Positions 24,361 through 36,442 of a stretch of 64,000 bases of DNA are shown one piece after another. The stretch is taken from assembly GCA_963457665.1 (NCBI GenBank), contig OY735207.1, forward strand, positions 59,411,613-59,475,612, written 5' to 3'. Both the position numbers and the translations under genes were made by a program. This DNA comes from Thysanoteuthis rhombus. Lineage: Eukaryota > Mollusca > Cephalopoda > Oegopsida > Thysanoteuthidae. The notes beneath the pieces are model-generated. The model saw only the letters and a program-made list of their open reading frames with translations, ran no database searches and had not been told where the DNA came from. The stretch's first letter is position 1. Each line of letters begins with the position of its first letter.

Positions 24361-25840
24361 ATCAAACTGCCGAAAGAATCCCAATACTTTGCCTGGACTG
24401 GCAAATTGCCAGTTCCTTAAATAGCCCTAATTATATTCTTCTTTGACAGGCTAGGGCCCCCAAAACGTACCAGAGAAATAGATGTTCATGGTCCATCTCG
24501 TATTGATGAAGACTTTTTAGCTCTTAAACCACACCTTTTTTTTTCATGGTGCTCATTTGATTTGTATACTTCTAAAATCTGCTTTCTATATTTTTCTCTT
24601 GGTATCCAGTTTATTTGTATACTTTTGCATACCTCTAAAATCTTGAATATTTTCATCTCATAGTATTCAGTTGATTTCTGTACCTATAAATTTGTACTTT
24701 CTTCTCGTGATACTCACTTGATCTGCAGACTCCTAAAATATGTACTTATGATAAACCACTTAATATATACGACATTTAAGTCCATTTATTTTCAGTGTTT
24801 TTTTGTTGCTGTTTTATTCATTTTTGTTTTTTATGATGTCTTCTGTCTATTTATGCCATAAAACCCAGCCATAAAAAGAAGAGCATTTCTTGATGACCAC
24901 CTACTGAATAACGGTTTTAAAACTGTGAATTCAATTTTATATATGGAACGTACACTACTGCAAGAATATACTACGAATGCTTTCACTTGAAAGCAACAAT
25001 CTTAAATCATCTTTATATTTATTTTCTATCCAAAACTCTTGGGGCATAATTCATATTCGATCAATTCAACAATAACTGTTCGAATTTAACATTTGAACTG
25101 ATTGATTCCCTCAGTGTTCACAGGGGGCGTGGTTAGTTCCCGAAGCGCTGCAAACGATTCGAAAAATTTAATAATACTGGTAAGTAAATAATGAAAAAAA
25201 ATTCAAATTGTCTACATTTTTTTAGCTGTAGTCTTTTTTTTTTGTAATAAAAGGAAAAAAAGATTTTATCGTGCATTTAAAAGCATTGTAAAAATGATTA
25301 TATCACCAATAAGCAGCGTAGACACGTGAAAGTAAACGTAGATGTTAAGTATCCTTATCCTCATACACTAGGGGTACCTTGATTCAGACGAGTTTGGGAA
25401 CCACTGGACTATCGTGATCAACTGATTCAAAAATACTTGAAGCACCTCGCCGAGGAGCAGTGGTTAACAATCTAGTCTACTAAACTGAGTCGGGTCCTCA
25501 CTGAGTCTTCAACAGTTGTCAGCTTAGTATAGTAAATATCAGTATGATTAACAGAAGAAATAGCCAACGATTGAAATCTAATTAGATGATTTTTTTAGAA
25601 TGCAGTTGAAGGCTGAGTCTACATTTATTTTTACAGGTCAATTTTCTGGAACCATTGATGTTTACTGTATTTTTGATCGTTTATGTTACTCTGATAATAC
25701 TTGTTTTTTCTTCTCAATTCTTTTATACCTTATACAATTGTGCATAAAATCTAATAAATTTCTGAACATCTAATGTGATACCCAGAACTATTTTTCGATG
25801 TGACTTCTTGAAAAATAGAATCAAATCCGAATCCAATTTA
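24361..25840. other. Anonymous AT-rich DNA
   Basis: No gene or named repeat recognised. A short imperfect tandem pattern around 'gtatacttctaaaatc' recurs near 24,566, 24,617 and 24,727 (spacing 50-110 bp), suggesting an old decayed tandem repeat. Confidence 0.4.
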
Positions 25841-25844
25841 CTGG

Positions 25845-25995
25845 TTTATTTGGCGACTCATTTGCTAAGGTCACTGGTCTGTGTCCTTTAGTGAAAATCG
25901 AACTCACCACACAGCAGTAATGGTCTGCCTGACTAGATCACCAACCATTACACCACTGTGACATGTCCTCCACTAGGGTTCTATAGCAAACTTTC
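25845..25995 (-). mobile_element. tRNA-derived SINE relic
   Basis: Minus-strand B box appears as 'aaatcgaactcaccacaca'. 'ccaaccattacaccactgtg' holds the A-box side, and 'ggtcactggtctgtgtcc' is the body. Confidence 0.6.
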
Positions 25996-25999
25996 TGCA

Positions 26000-27735
26000 A
26001 AGCTATTTTGCTTACGGAACAATGGCATCTATGAAGAAAAGGAGATTTGGATCTTTTAAAATAGTCTTGGTTTCCAAACTCCTGAGTAAATGCACAAAAG
26101 TCAGAAACCATGGTTCAATACGATACGACGTATCGTTGAATAATTAAATCGTACGTATAATTACAGATCGTATCTAGTCTGACCATTTTATATAATTGTA
26201 GCTAGCCACTTATAGTTCTTTAATCTTTATTTATAGGTAATATTCTCCGCCGGTTGTGTGAGTTGTAAAATACTATAAAATATTTACTATTTATTAGAAG
26301 TGCTATTAATTTACCGTTTTTGGGTGATCCTGAAACAAAAGAATCCTAGAACAAATGAATGAGTTATTTAAAAACTATTGAAAAATGTTAATTTGTTTTG
26401 AAATTTTTAAATATGCAGTTCTTCAGGGTCAAGATAATTTTAGCTGTTATAATATAAGAGGTATACATAGGTACCTAATTTAAGCTGCTCATCTATGGGA
26501 TTAACTAATTTTGATAATGGCATCACTGTTCTGATTAGATATGTTTTGAACAATAATATGTGACGTCATATACGGTGACAGCTAAATTGTTTACTGTTTG
26601 ACTTGAATTAATTTTTGGGTCTGGGCTCTACATTTGGTCCACGCTTTTTATAGAATCAATTTGATGCTATTGAAAAGCTGTCAGACTTCAAATCTGAAAG
26701 AAATTCTATTCTGAATTTTATGGCTGTCGCGAGACATTCCACATCCAAATTGGTGTCTCGCATCTTCGATTCAGTTTTGACTCAAAGTACCTTGAAGATG
26801 TCGTCTGCAAGAGAAAACGAGAAAAAATAATGAATGATGAAGATGGGCTACCAATAAACAATTCCAGTACGTCTCAGATAACTGAACTACAGGGTGTTTC
26901 CAAAAATGATGCAACCGTCTTTTTGACAACTTCTATTGAAACTATTTTCAATCTAAAAACTACTTTAATGATACGAATTACCAAATTATGAAAATATGTT
27001 GATTATAAGTACATTTTAACTTAACAATACGTGATTTTCTTATCACTCGGATACACGTTCGTACCCGTTTCATTGCATAAATGTTTCAACACAATCGGAA
27101 AATGACATAGCTGTCACAACATGAAGGATGGGATGCTCACGTGGGGCTAGCACATGATGCAATCGTTTCAACTGCTAAATACTGAAATCGATCTTAAATT
27201 ATGAAATTCAAACTCCATTATTACCAGATCACGTGACCTTGGGTGGAAGCTTTTTCCTTGGTAATAAGCATCTTATTCAGGGACACCTTTCTGTCTCGTT
27301 TCAAGTAAAACTTACCAGAAACTACTGAGAAACAGCTTCTTATAGAAAAGCAAGGACGCGTCTAAAAATAGAATTCTCCACCTAATGTAATATTGGGATT
27401 TAATGGGACTGAAAACCAAAAGGAATCAATGAATGTCTTATAACCCTAATCTCCAGATATATCAGCATTGTTTCATCGTCGTTCGATAACTGTATGCCGG
27501 GAAAGGTGGCCCAAATAAAACAATAAGAAAATAACAGTTTACAAAGGAGCCAGGTGATTTTTCCTATTCAAAATCTGATGAGTTTCGCGGATAATGGATT
27601 CGTAAGCATGTATTTTCATGAAGAAAAGATCAATGATATTGATGCAAACGATTTTATTGATCAAATATGGATTTCTATGTCCTAAGTAAGTAGCATGTAA
27701 TCGGGTTTCACGCATTTCATCAAATAGTCTAAAGG
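26000..27735. other. Anonymous AT-rich DNA
   Basis: No coding content. 'acagggtgtttccaaaaatg' at about 26,890 resembles mariner/IS630-type ends, but no partner end was found. Confidence 0.35.
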
Positions 27736-27737
27736 GT

Positions 27738-28116
27738 TATCAACGAAGGAGTGACATAACGAAGGCGTGATAAATCAGGGATGAATTTCAAAGCAGTGAT
27801 TGGAATATCACCGTAACGAGATACTTCTAATACAAAATGAAATAACGATCAACTCATTCAGTGTCAATTCAAAACCATACGTTTTCAGCTTCAAGTTGTG
27901 TCCTAGCTTTTATTTGGAATATTTAGTTTTTAGCTTCTGGAAAAAAGATCTTAACAATTTTAAAAAGCTTTGATAAATTTGATGATTTTTTAAAAATCAT
28001 TTTTTTTTTTTTGTTGTTGCCACTCCTATAGATTATTTTTTCCTCATAGATTCCATTTCTTTGATACCGTATTCATTAAGTCACACCTTCATTATGTCAC
28101 TCCTTTGATACGGTGT
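27738..28116. repeat. Inverted-repeat (MITE-like) element
   Basis: Left arm 'tatcaacgaaggagtgacat' + 'aacgaaggcgtga' (27,738-27,770) matches the complement of the right arm 'tcacaccttcattatgtcac' + 'tcctttgata' (about 28,080-28,112), with a few differences and one short indel. The interior is about 310 bp, AT-rich and non-coding. This suits a small non-autonomous DNA transposon, but a target duplication was not identified. Confidence 0.6.
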
Positions 28117-29090
28117 TCATTTCACTCCTTTGAAGAGGACCGAGTCAGAAATATTCGTGTATACAATTCAATATAGTCGTAGCACGACAAAATAAAGCTA
28201 TTTCAATTGATGACGATTCAAGAACAGTGTGACCTGGATACATGACAAAACTTAGCTAATATATTTCAGGTGAATGTCTTGCTATAATCAAATGTATTTA
28301 AAAATCATTACGGGTCACGTTTGCCCTATAAACTTCAATCTCGAAGTATTTGGTCCACCGTGCATGAATAAGAAATGTAATTTTCAAATGAACGTCGGTA
28401 ATGTTAGAGAGTATCAACATTGCCTACTTTACCGGTTACTTTCCAGTTCAGATCTTTGCGTCGTTACTATTTTGGTTTGTTTGGGGGGGGGTTTTCACCG
28501 TGTATACTCGATTATAAGTCGTGGCGGCTGATAAGTCCTTCTTCTTTTACGATTATGATTTACTAGTTTACCTTTGCAGTCAAAAAATGACGGCTGTATT
28601 TGAATAATTTCGCATTTTCAAAAGAAGAAACGTTGGAAACATTATGCTGCTTTGTATTTTCTTGTTTGAATGAAGCCAGAATGAACTAGCATCTTAGGCA
28701 CATTTGCAAAAAAAAAAGAAAAAAATGAATCAGGGAGACAACTCTATGATTATCCTTTAATAGTTTTCTCCTCTGACAAATGTTACAGACAGAAGATAGT
28801 GACCATCACGTGGCGTATCTTATAAGCAAATTGCATCTTCAGATGACGATTTATTCTTGATTAAAACAATTTCAATCCCCTGGAGGACTATGGAAAGGAT
28901 GTAGAGCAGTTCTTGTTACGAAAGATGAAAATCTCTGTGAGAACTGAAAGGTGGCAGAAGATAGTGGAATGTAAAAAATGCCTAAGAAAAATTCAAGTAC
29001 TTTATCTCCATCCTAACTTCAGTGGCTTTTTATCACAATTTTGAATCGGACAGTAATTCTACGGCAACGATTAAACAGCATAATCGGAAA
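28117..29090. other. Anonymous DNA
   Basis: No gene recognised. The ORF at 28,274-28,531 (85 codons, cysteine-containing) lacks a known motif. Confidence 0.35.
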
Positions 29091-29165
29091 TAAGCCTACA
29101 ACTGATAACTGAACTCACATCATCTAGTCAGAACGAGTCCACTAAACGCCTGGTTGTTTTAACCA
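29090..29165 (-). mobile_element. SINE-like fragment
   Basis: 'gataactgaactcacatcat' resembles the inverted B box of the local SINE family, followed by a weak A-box side 'gttgttttaaccattcgg'. Confidence 0.4.
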
Positions 29166-30342
29166 TTCGGCAAAGAAGACTTTATAGTTAAGCAGGAGCT
29201 GATTTTACACCTTAAACCTAACACCCTACAACCGATATTCGACGCTTGTTGATGTTTACATTTGGGGCTTCGTAGTCTTCAATTTTTTTTTTTTCAAATT
29301 AATTCTTACTATGAGATTAAGTATTGTAGCGCTATTGTTAATTTTAACTAGTTTTTACCTTCATCCTAACGTTTTGTTTATTTTTATAACAACTTTGAAT
29401 CGGATGCGCGAACTCTTTTAATGTGATTGCTGCCCGTCGACATGAAAGCTGGTCCAGATTTAGTATCGTCTTTGGTGACTGTTCTTCCTGATTTGAAACT
29501 CTGCTACCCCCTCATGGCATTGCGTACGGCTCAGACGTTTCTTCCCATAGGCGACATTAGCAGCATTAGAAAAGTCTCCAAAACGTTTTCGTTTTTTTTT
29601 TTTTTTAAATTGTCTTTTATTTTTACACAATAAACTGAACAAACTTGTTACGTAAACCAATAAGTAAACTTAGTGAACCAGGTTCAGCGACTGTCAGTAG
29701 GGAGATTTAGTTTCCTGAAACGTCATTCTTTTGTGTTTTTTACAATCCCTCAACACAAATGATGAGTTCAATCGTGCAAATAATTCTGGGAATGATAATG
29801 ACTCTCCTTAAGATCAGGGACAACATCTTGACCTGAACTGTGTTTATGTACTATAAAATATCCTACTTTTGTCCTATAAACGTGGAAAGCTGTGATCAGC
29901 CTATGCACACAAAATATAAGAAATTTACGATTTCTTAACTTGAGATCGAGACTAAACATAAGATTGACTTGTATAATAGTATACCGCACCGAAGGACAAT
30001 CTGTCATTGTATATGCTATCTGACACTCTATTTTATAAATTAGAATTCGTTGAAAATATTTAAAATCGAAAATTAAAAATTCACATTCGCGACTTCCTTG
30101 GTTATATTTTGAGAGCAGGTTATTGTATTTATTTGCAATAAATATCGGAGAATTTTTTTTTCTTGAAGCTTTAATTTTCTCCAGTTGAGGTCTGTTGAGT
30201 AAAAAGAGTAAGAGCTCTGAACATTTATGATTTTGATATGCCGTGACCATATCTCGTGGAAGTATTTAGTGCACATTTAGTAATTTTATATTTATTAGAT
30301 TTCATTATTATTACCATTATTAAGTGGGCTATTTAGCAATTC
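29166..30342. other. Anonymous AT-rich DNA
   Basis: A 160-codon minus-strand ORF (29,768-30,250) has no recognisable domain and AT-driven composition. No other support for a gene. Confidence 0.35.
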
Positions 30343-30415
30343 TTGATTATTCTAATAATTTACTTCTACACTGTTTCTATTTCATTTTTCTTTTTTGAGA
30401 TTATTCAACTATTCA

Positions 30416-30639
30416 GTCTAGACAATGGAGCCCTTCTCCTGAGCTTCACCGGTAGCATTTCTTCTAACATTATACAATGTCTGCGGCCCTCAGATTGTGA
30501 ACTTCAAAAACCATCAAGCAAATGCTTATTGCTTTCACATTGTGATAGTAAAAATGCTAAAGTCAAACGACCATATAAAACTAAATTAATCGTTCATAAA
30601 CTGAAAGAAATTCGTATTAAAAAATGCCCTGGCCTATAA
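30416..30639 (+). CDS. Possible terminal exon, very uncertain
   Basis: A pyrimidine-rich stretch ends in 'caactattcag' at about 30,416, a plausible splice acceptor. After it an open frame runs about 73 codons to a stop at 30,637-30,639. It encodes four cysteines in a C-x5-C-x8-C-x5-C pattern (CLRPSDC to LSHC), then a lysine-rich tail ending KKCPGL. I recognise no family. No polyadenylation signal or upstream exon was identified. It could equally be chance in AT-rich DNA, and I list it only because the acceptor and cysteine spacing coincide. Confidence 0.15.
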
Positions 30640-31380
30640 ATTCGTTGAGAGATTATTTTCCAGGTGATTAAATGTTCTTCCTTCTTCTTTTCTATTTTTC
30701 ATCCATTTATTTCTCTTTTGAATTCAAGGCGGTTTCTGTATTTCAAAATGGCCGTTGTTCGCCGTCTCATATCGTCTACCAGTTTGGAAGACGTGCTTCA
30801 TCGAGTTCAAATGAACAAATATTTTATTTTTAAGATCTCACTTTTGTATTTCATATGTTCGACGTACAATTACCATGATATTCCATGAGTTAGCTTGCCA
30901 TTTGTCCAGTCAATCTAAGTACCATTTGTGCATAAATCAATGGACATGGAATGCTAAAGGCTGATCATTTCATAATTATTCATCTTGAACTATAGTCGTA
31001 TACGGTACAACAGTAATTGTAAAAAAAATTTTTTTAAAAGCTTCAGATTCTTATAGCCTTCACCATATCAAGAAACCCAAACCTGCATAAAGCTTTCTTC
31101 AGTTTAGGAACTGGGATTTTACAAGCATTTGATAATTGATAGATACATGCAAGATGTCATTATAACGCACTAAAGTCAGACACCGAGTTTGAAAGTATCA
31201 AAAAATTGAAAAACAAATAACATCTACTGATTTTTCTGATTTTCATAAAGGCCAAAAATATGATGGAAAACACAAGACCACAAATGTTTGGAAATTATTC
31301 ATATTATTGGACCCAGACATACGTTCTATGATACGCAAACAAGGAGAGTTAAATAAATAAAAATACAAAACACCATATGA
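30640..31380. other. Anonymous DNA
   Basis: A 'ttcaaaatggccgttgttcg' patch at 30,743 resembles 'ttccaatatggtcgttatcc' at 32,757, with 'ctctcatatc' following in both. This may be a short unnamed repeat. Confidence 0.35.
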
Positions 31381-31389
31381 ATATATTAT

Positions 31390-31800
31390 ATTTTAATATG
31401 TAGAGATATGGTTATAAATTGCATTATATTATATAAAACTTATTTGAAATGATCTTCCGGCATTACATGATCAATGATCATTCACTTTAGACAACATAAA
31501 TAGAATAAACTATTAATGAAAACGGGGCTACTGCAGGAATCGAACCTGCTACAGATAGGATAGCCGATTCAACGTTACGGTGCTCTTACCATTAAGCTTA
31601 ACAGCTACTGTTAATGACCCAAATATCTGCTTCCAAACCTGTCTCATCTTGTTTATTCGCTTCTTCAGCGCGACTGTTATATATTAAGAAGTGGATGTAT
31701 ATCAACTATGTAATGACGGGAGATCATTTCAACTGTTTCTATACAATATAGTGTAATGTATAATCATTATGTCGGATCATATATATCCATTTCTTAATAC
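31390..31800. mobile_element. Foldback repeat enclosing a tRNA-like SINE core
   Basis: The minus strand of 31,500-31,610 reads tRNA-like: an A-box-like 'taatggtaagagcaccg' and B box 'gcaggttcgattcctgca'. It is flanked by an inverted repeat: 'ttgaaatgatcttccggcat' at about 31,446 and its near complement 'aatgacgggagatcatttca' at about 31,713. The same flank, in one orientation, occurs at 9.7-9.8 kb. The outer sequence 'gaagtggatgtatatcaac' also recurs inverted near 31,785. Confidence 0.65.
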
Positions 31801-31834
31801 ACGTATATTTTTGATATTTTGATACATTTAATTA

Positions 31835-31837
<3 letters not shown>

Positions 31838-31886
<49 letters not shown>
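31838..31886. repeat. (TA)n microsatellite
   Basis: About 24 TA units. Confidence 0.97.
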
Positions 31887-31889
<3 letters not shown>

Positions 31890-34845
31890 CTACTTATCAC
31901 TTGTCACCAGTTTTAATGAGAATGAATTCTCACCCAATATAAATTTTGTATCAAGTATAGAGCGGCACATAATGAGCCTACCATTTCAATTCTTCTACGC
32001 CACTTAGATGTGTGCGTGTGTGTGTTTGATTGCTACAACCAACTCGCTCGAAAAGTGACAAAAATTATATCTACAATCAAGATAAGAAAATAACCAGTCG
32101 GGTGCGGGATAAGCAGTTTCCACGACTTACGCTATCGAAACATCTGTTACAGGATAACGTGCGTACAATCAGACGTGAGCACGCACACAAAAAAATACGT
32201 GATCCGTAAGAATGAAAATGGTTAACGTATTTTACGAGAGCCTGTAGTTATATAAAGCTCAGAAACCAGTCAGCTTTTTTTTTTATCTCTGCCAAATTTG
32301 TGCACGATTTAGTCTGTGCTGACAGAGACAAGACTGTCCTTCATTTCAACGAAAAATCTGATTTTAATTGATTCTATCAAATTGGTGATAGCAAAATAAC
32401 GGTAAGGATTAAATGAACCGCGTCAATTTACATTATATCACTCAATTTGAACTTCGAAGTGAGATTTCTTTAATTTGAAGAAGTCTGTGGATTAAGATAA
32501 AATGAAACCGTAGAGCTGTCACGTAATCTATCTTGAGCTTATTTTTTTTTTATTTCTCTATCTCTCTTCAATTCCTAATTATTTTCATCCTCTTCCTTAT
32601 CATTTCTTCCTGTCTGTCCTTCCTTCTTCCAATCGGTGATGACTTGGCACCGTGAAAGAAAACTGAGTGTCATTAAATTTCTCTTGCTTTTTAAACGTAT
32701 TGTTTTGTAATTTTCTTCCATTTTTTTTCTTCATTAGACATAATGAAACCGCCGCATTCCAATATGGTCGTTATCCACACTCTCATATCCTCTGCAAACA
32801 AAGAAAGTTACTCGAGCTTTACTTGATTCGGGGAAAATACTGCGCCTTCCAATCGTATAATCCGTCTCATTATCTTGAAATGAAAATATAATTCGGGTTT
32901 TGTCCATCAGTCCCGATCAAAAGCTAACGTTCATAATTTTGAAGTGTGGAAACCAAAAAAGAAGTCCCCACTCTTTTTCCCGTCGACAAAAAATTTAATT
33001 CGTTGCGTTAATTTGGGGTCAAATTTTAACACGAATTATATTTTAGAGAATTAAAATATTTTGAACTTTTTCCAAACAATCAGTTTTCTGTATCTTTCAA
33101 GTTGGGTTCTAGAGCAGTAAGTTGTCAGTTTCTCGAAGAAGCTAATGCTGTCAAAAATTTGAAATAAGAAAAACCCGACCAGTTTCATAACAAGTGAAAA
33201 TTGATGTGTTAGATTTAGTCCTTTTGCCCCTCCCAGGGTTAGGGGTTAAGGCTTACGTTTTCGTGGTGGGGTCTAACGAAAATGACGTAGCATTTTGAAT
33301 CTTTTTCAACGTGACAAAGAAAATGAAACTTGCTCTTTTTTTTTTTCATCTTTATCTTCCGTATTTAAATCATAGACGAAATGTTTCAGTGGGGACCATT
33401 GTTTTCTCTGAGCACAAGAAAAATTATTCTACGCAATGAAATTCTGATCCTACGCACGAATTTCGAAAGTTTCAGATAAAAAAAAAAGGTTAAATTATAA
33501 AACTACGTTCCTCATACACTTTTATGTAAGTAAAAGACCTTTGTTTCATAAACTTTAGACAGAAAATCGATGATCGAGGAGTAAAATATCTTCTCCACAC
33601 TCCGCTTGTTCAGTTGTTCATAGACTTTTTGGTTCCCTGCAGGCCATGGAAAATTGGAAGGAACATTGGTGAGGACTGATGAAAAAGACCAGTAATAGTC
33701 AGTGAGACTTGCTTGCTTACCTTTACGCCACAAAGACGCGCCAAAATGCAGTTGCTATTTCTGCATCATCACCAACTTCTCGTATTTGTCTCGTCTTTTC
33801 TCGCGTAGTCACACAGAGACATCAGATAACCTTGCATACTGCACGTACTTACCTACTTTCTGAAGTGCATACAAATAAGAAAAATCGATTGCTTTCAATA
33901 ACCTGAGCCGATATCAAAGGCTTGAAATGTCAGAAAAAAACTTTCAAAGCAACTGAAAACTATCATCAAGAAACCTGTTTTAATGATGATGGCGACCTAA
34001 AACTTTTCTAGTGGGAATATCTCCAAGAGAAGCTTGTTGTTATTCATAACAAATGCAAAGATCAATTACATTTTCTTCGAGGTGTGTCATTTGATAAACT
34101 GAATTATGTATACATATGCGTGGTATCTCCGCATTTAATATTGAACGAAAAGAAACAGCCTACCAACGGCAGAGGCACTTTTAAAGTACCCCCCATTTTG
34201 ACCTCACATGCTTATCCCAGCATCATTTGCACTTTTAAAAAAAGTCAGCTAATTCTCTTTCACTGCCACATTGTATTCTCCTTAGTCACGCCCATGGTCT
34301 TAAATCTCTTTCCACTCAACAGCGAAAAACCAGAAGTCGCAAATCTGAACTGTAGATGAAGCAGAAAGACCTGGGTTACACAAAGCTTTTGAACATGATT
34401 ATGGGGTTAACAGTTTTCTACTTCTATTGCTTAGACAGGTAAGATAGTTATGAGAGTGGGTTTCCCAAACTCGTCTCTCCTCCATCAACGTCCGAGGCAT
34501 GCCAGGGGCGAGATTTGAATAGAAATGGATCCATGCTTCCCCCTGAATGCATTCGTCCAGAGTGAACAGAGACAGTTTTAGCTGAAATATCTTTCTGATT
34601 TTCCTTTGTTTGTGTGTGGCATTGTAAATTAACTAGAAATCATACACTCTATGATATGAAATAAAAAGATTATTTTCCAGTCATTTACAAAAGATCTTCA
34701 TTAAACGAATCATGAATGATTAACTTTCTAACTTTATTATAATGATGACTTGCATTTCACTATTAAAATCAATTTGTGGTATCTGCTTCTTTGCATAAAA
34801 ATATCAAGGTTCAATACTTTTCACATCTGTATCTTAAAATGATAA
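31890..34845. other. Anonymous AT-rich DNA
   Basis: About 3 kb without recognisable genes or named repeats. A single 'agggttaggggttaagg' patch at 33,235 is telomere-like but too short to count as an array. ORFs of 65-91 codons have no motifs. Confidence 0.4.
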
Positions 34846-34849
34846 TTGA

Positions 34850-35382
34850 ACTCGTATACAAGTTTCTCCCACTATCCGAAAGTAGGGCATTATTTGCAAA
34901 TATTTCGTAAACTGAAATGGCATGAAGTGGAGAAGTGATTAGCAATAATTCACGTGGAAAAATCTTTGAGCGCCCCCAGACCCCCAAAATAATTATATTC
35001 GATGTCTGCCATTTTACGCCAAGTGCACCACTCTTATGAACTCTATTGGGCTTTTTAGGACACATCTTGCTAACAGATGCACATAATTAATCGTGATGGA
35101 GCACCGATGCTCACCAACACAGTTCAAAGCTATTGCAGCTTTATGCCGAGTGTATATCCTGGGGAAAGTGCTTAAAGGTGCTTCATCCGCTCCTTGGACT
35201 GCGTGCAGCATCTATAAGGGCTCGAAGCATGAAAAACGCAGAGCGCTATTTCCATTTTTCGTCTTTTTTTCGTGAACACCAAAATACTTTCTTTCCGTTA
35301 GCGAAAATAGATACTAGTGTAAGTCTTTCGTGAAAGCGAAGTGACGTATAGCGAACTTTCGAAAAGTGGAAGGTATCTGTAT
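34850..35382 (-). repeat. Dispersed repeat R4, longest copy
   Basis: Minus-strand R4 that begins at 35,382 ('tacagataccttccac' on the minus strand, matching 'tacaggtagtccccg' at 47.69 kb). It includes the block 'tctttgagcgcccccagacc' + 'cccaaaat' at 34,962, the complement of the 47.9 kb block. Its outer segment 'gcgaactttcgaaaagtgga' + 'aggtatctgta' matches 38.3 kb. About 530 bp. Confidence 0.65.
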
Positions 35383-35383
35383 A

Positions 35384-35389
35384 TTTATT
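35384..35389 (-). promoter_or_regulatory. AATAAA polyadenylation signal candidate
   Basis: Canonical hexamer about 50 nt after the stop of the 112-residue ORF, at the edge of the R4 repeat. The hexamer is common by chance in AT-rich DNA. Confidence 0.35.
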
Positions 35390-35439
35390 GGCCCCCTGTC
35401 ATGGTTGACAATTGAGGTATGAGCTTTCTGTGTGTTCTG

Positions 35440-35778
35440 TCAAAGAAAGGAACACCAAGCATATTTGTCTTTTTCACCAAAAGGTACTTGCACTGCCTCG
35501 GTAATGTTAGTTGCATAAAGGACAGCTGAATACCCAGGGACTTGTTGAATCGTGAGCTTGCAATCGGTTCCATTTCTGCAGGAAGGCCCGTTCTTCGTCA
35601 CAAACATGTTTGTTAACAAAAACTGGAGGTGGGTGCAGGGAACATCAACCCAGCAGACAGGGACGCCGTAGCCGCAGACCACAGCTGATGGAGGCTTTCT
35701 ATAAAGGCAGGTATCCAGACGAGCGAGAGAAGATATGACGAACAAATGGAGAGCGTGGAGTGCTTGAACAGTAGCCAT
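35440..35778 (-). CDS. Possible small secreted cysteine-rich protein, unknown family
   Basis: A complete minus-strand ORF of 112 residues. Residues about 8-21 form a hydrophobic stretch (LHALHLFVISSLA) that could be a signal peptide. The rest has seven cysteines (24, 35, 42, 48, 67, 73, 109) and two N-glycosylation sequons (N69-G-T and N91-I-T). An in-frame TAG lies 18 nt before the ATG, so the start is well bounded. 'ctcaagcttcttcag' just upstream could be a splice acceptor, making this the last exon of a gene with a 5' untranslated exon. An AATAAA lies on the minus strand at 35,389-35,384, about 50 nt after the stop. I recognise no family. The odd cysteine number and the R4 copy abutting its 3' side are cautions. 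It may be lineage-specific or chance. Confidence 0.35.
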   Translation of the reverse strand: MATVQALHALHLFVISSLARLDTCLYRKPPSAVVCGYGVPVCWVDVPCTHLQFLLTNMFVTKNGPSCRNGTDCKLTIQQVPGYSAVLYATNITEAVQVPFGEKDKYAWCSFL

Positions 35779-36029
35779 AGCGCTGGGCGTGGACTACGCC
35801 TGAAGAAGCTTGAGAATCAGGCTGTACAGTCACGACAGGTATTGCAACTCAATCACAGACTAATCCTTGAGGCATACTCACTTGTCATCCGAAACATAGG
35901 GAGACTAACTAAGTATTAGTAGTAGTAGTAGCAGTAGTTGTTATTTTGTAATTTTCTTATTGTGATACCCTATGTTAAATGAGTATCATCTTTGGGGGTG
36001 GTGGTGATCGTCGTCATATTTGTCACAAT

Positions 36030-36440
36030 CTAATCTGCAACATCAGACTTTTAGCTACCTTTCTTGGACGTAGACCTTCCGCAAGATCCGCCAGACTTCT
36101 CTATCATGGGCGTCGTGTAACCAATACTTTCTGAACTTCTGTAGTTCATCGTATTTTTTGTCAGCAACAGTTCATGATATATCTGGGCATCCAGGTTGTG
36201 AGCCGTGATGTCAAGCCGTTGTCGAACATCCTTGCAACATGGCCAGTCCATTGACATTTGAGTTCTTTGATGGGTTCTGTGATATCTCTAGTGCATTTTT
36301 CTTTGATATACTTTTGATCTATCTATATGATTTTGAACATGATTCTCTCATGTGCACGTCACATGGTTCTCAGTTTGAGAATCAGTCTTTTGGTTAGCTT
36401 CCATGTTTCAGCTTCATAGGTGATAATAGTGAAGATGGTC
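36030..36440 (-). mobile_element. RTE-like LINE 3' end, minus
   Basis: Third copy of the RTE C-terminal region. The plus strand shows complement blocks 'tggacgtagaccttccgcaa', 'tctctatcatgggcgtcgtg', 'cttgcaacatggccagtcca' (the G-H-V-A-R-M segment), 'gaacatgattctctcatgtg' and 'gttagcttccatgtttcagc'. It has no GAT tail at its 3' side (left). An AAT/GAT-rich run at 36,443-36,475 lies at its right. Confidence 0.8.
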
Positions 36441-36442
36441 AC

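Noticed and set aside
26888-27190. Possible mariner element starting 'acagggtgtttccaaaaatg'
   Set aside because: The end looks mariner-like and a partial 'gatgcaatcgtttcaac' occurs 260 bp away, but no convincing inverted partner or transposase was found.
29768-30250. 160-codon minus ORF
   Set aside because: AT-driven composition, no domain, no splice or polyadenylation context.
31500-31610. Functional tRNA gene on the minus strand
   Set aside because: Good B box, but the acceptor stem does not pair and related repeat copies exist, so SINE origin fits better.
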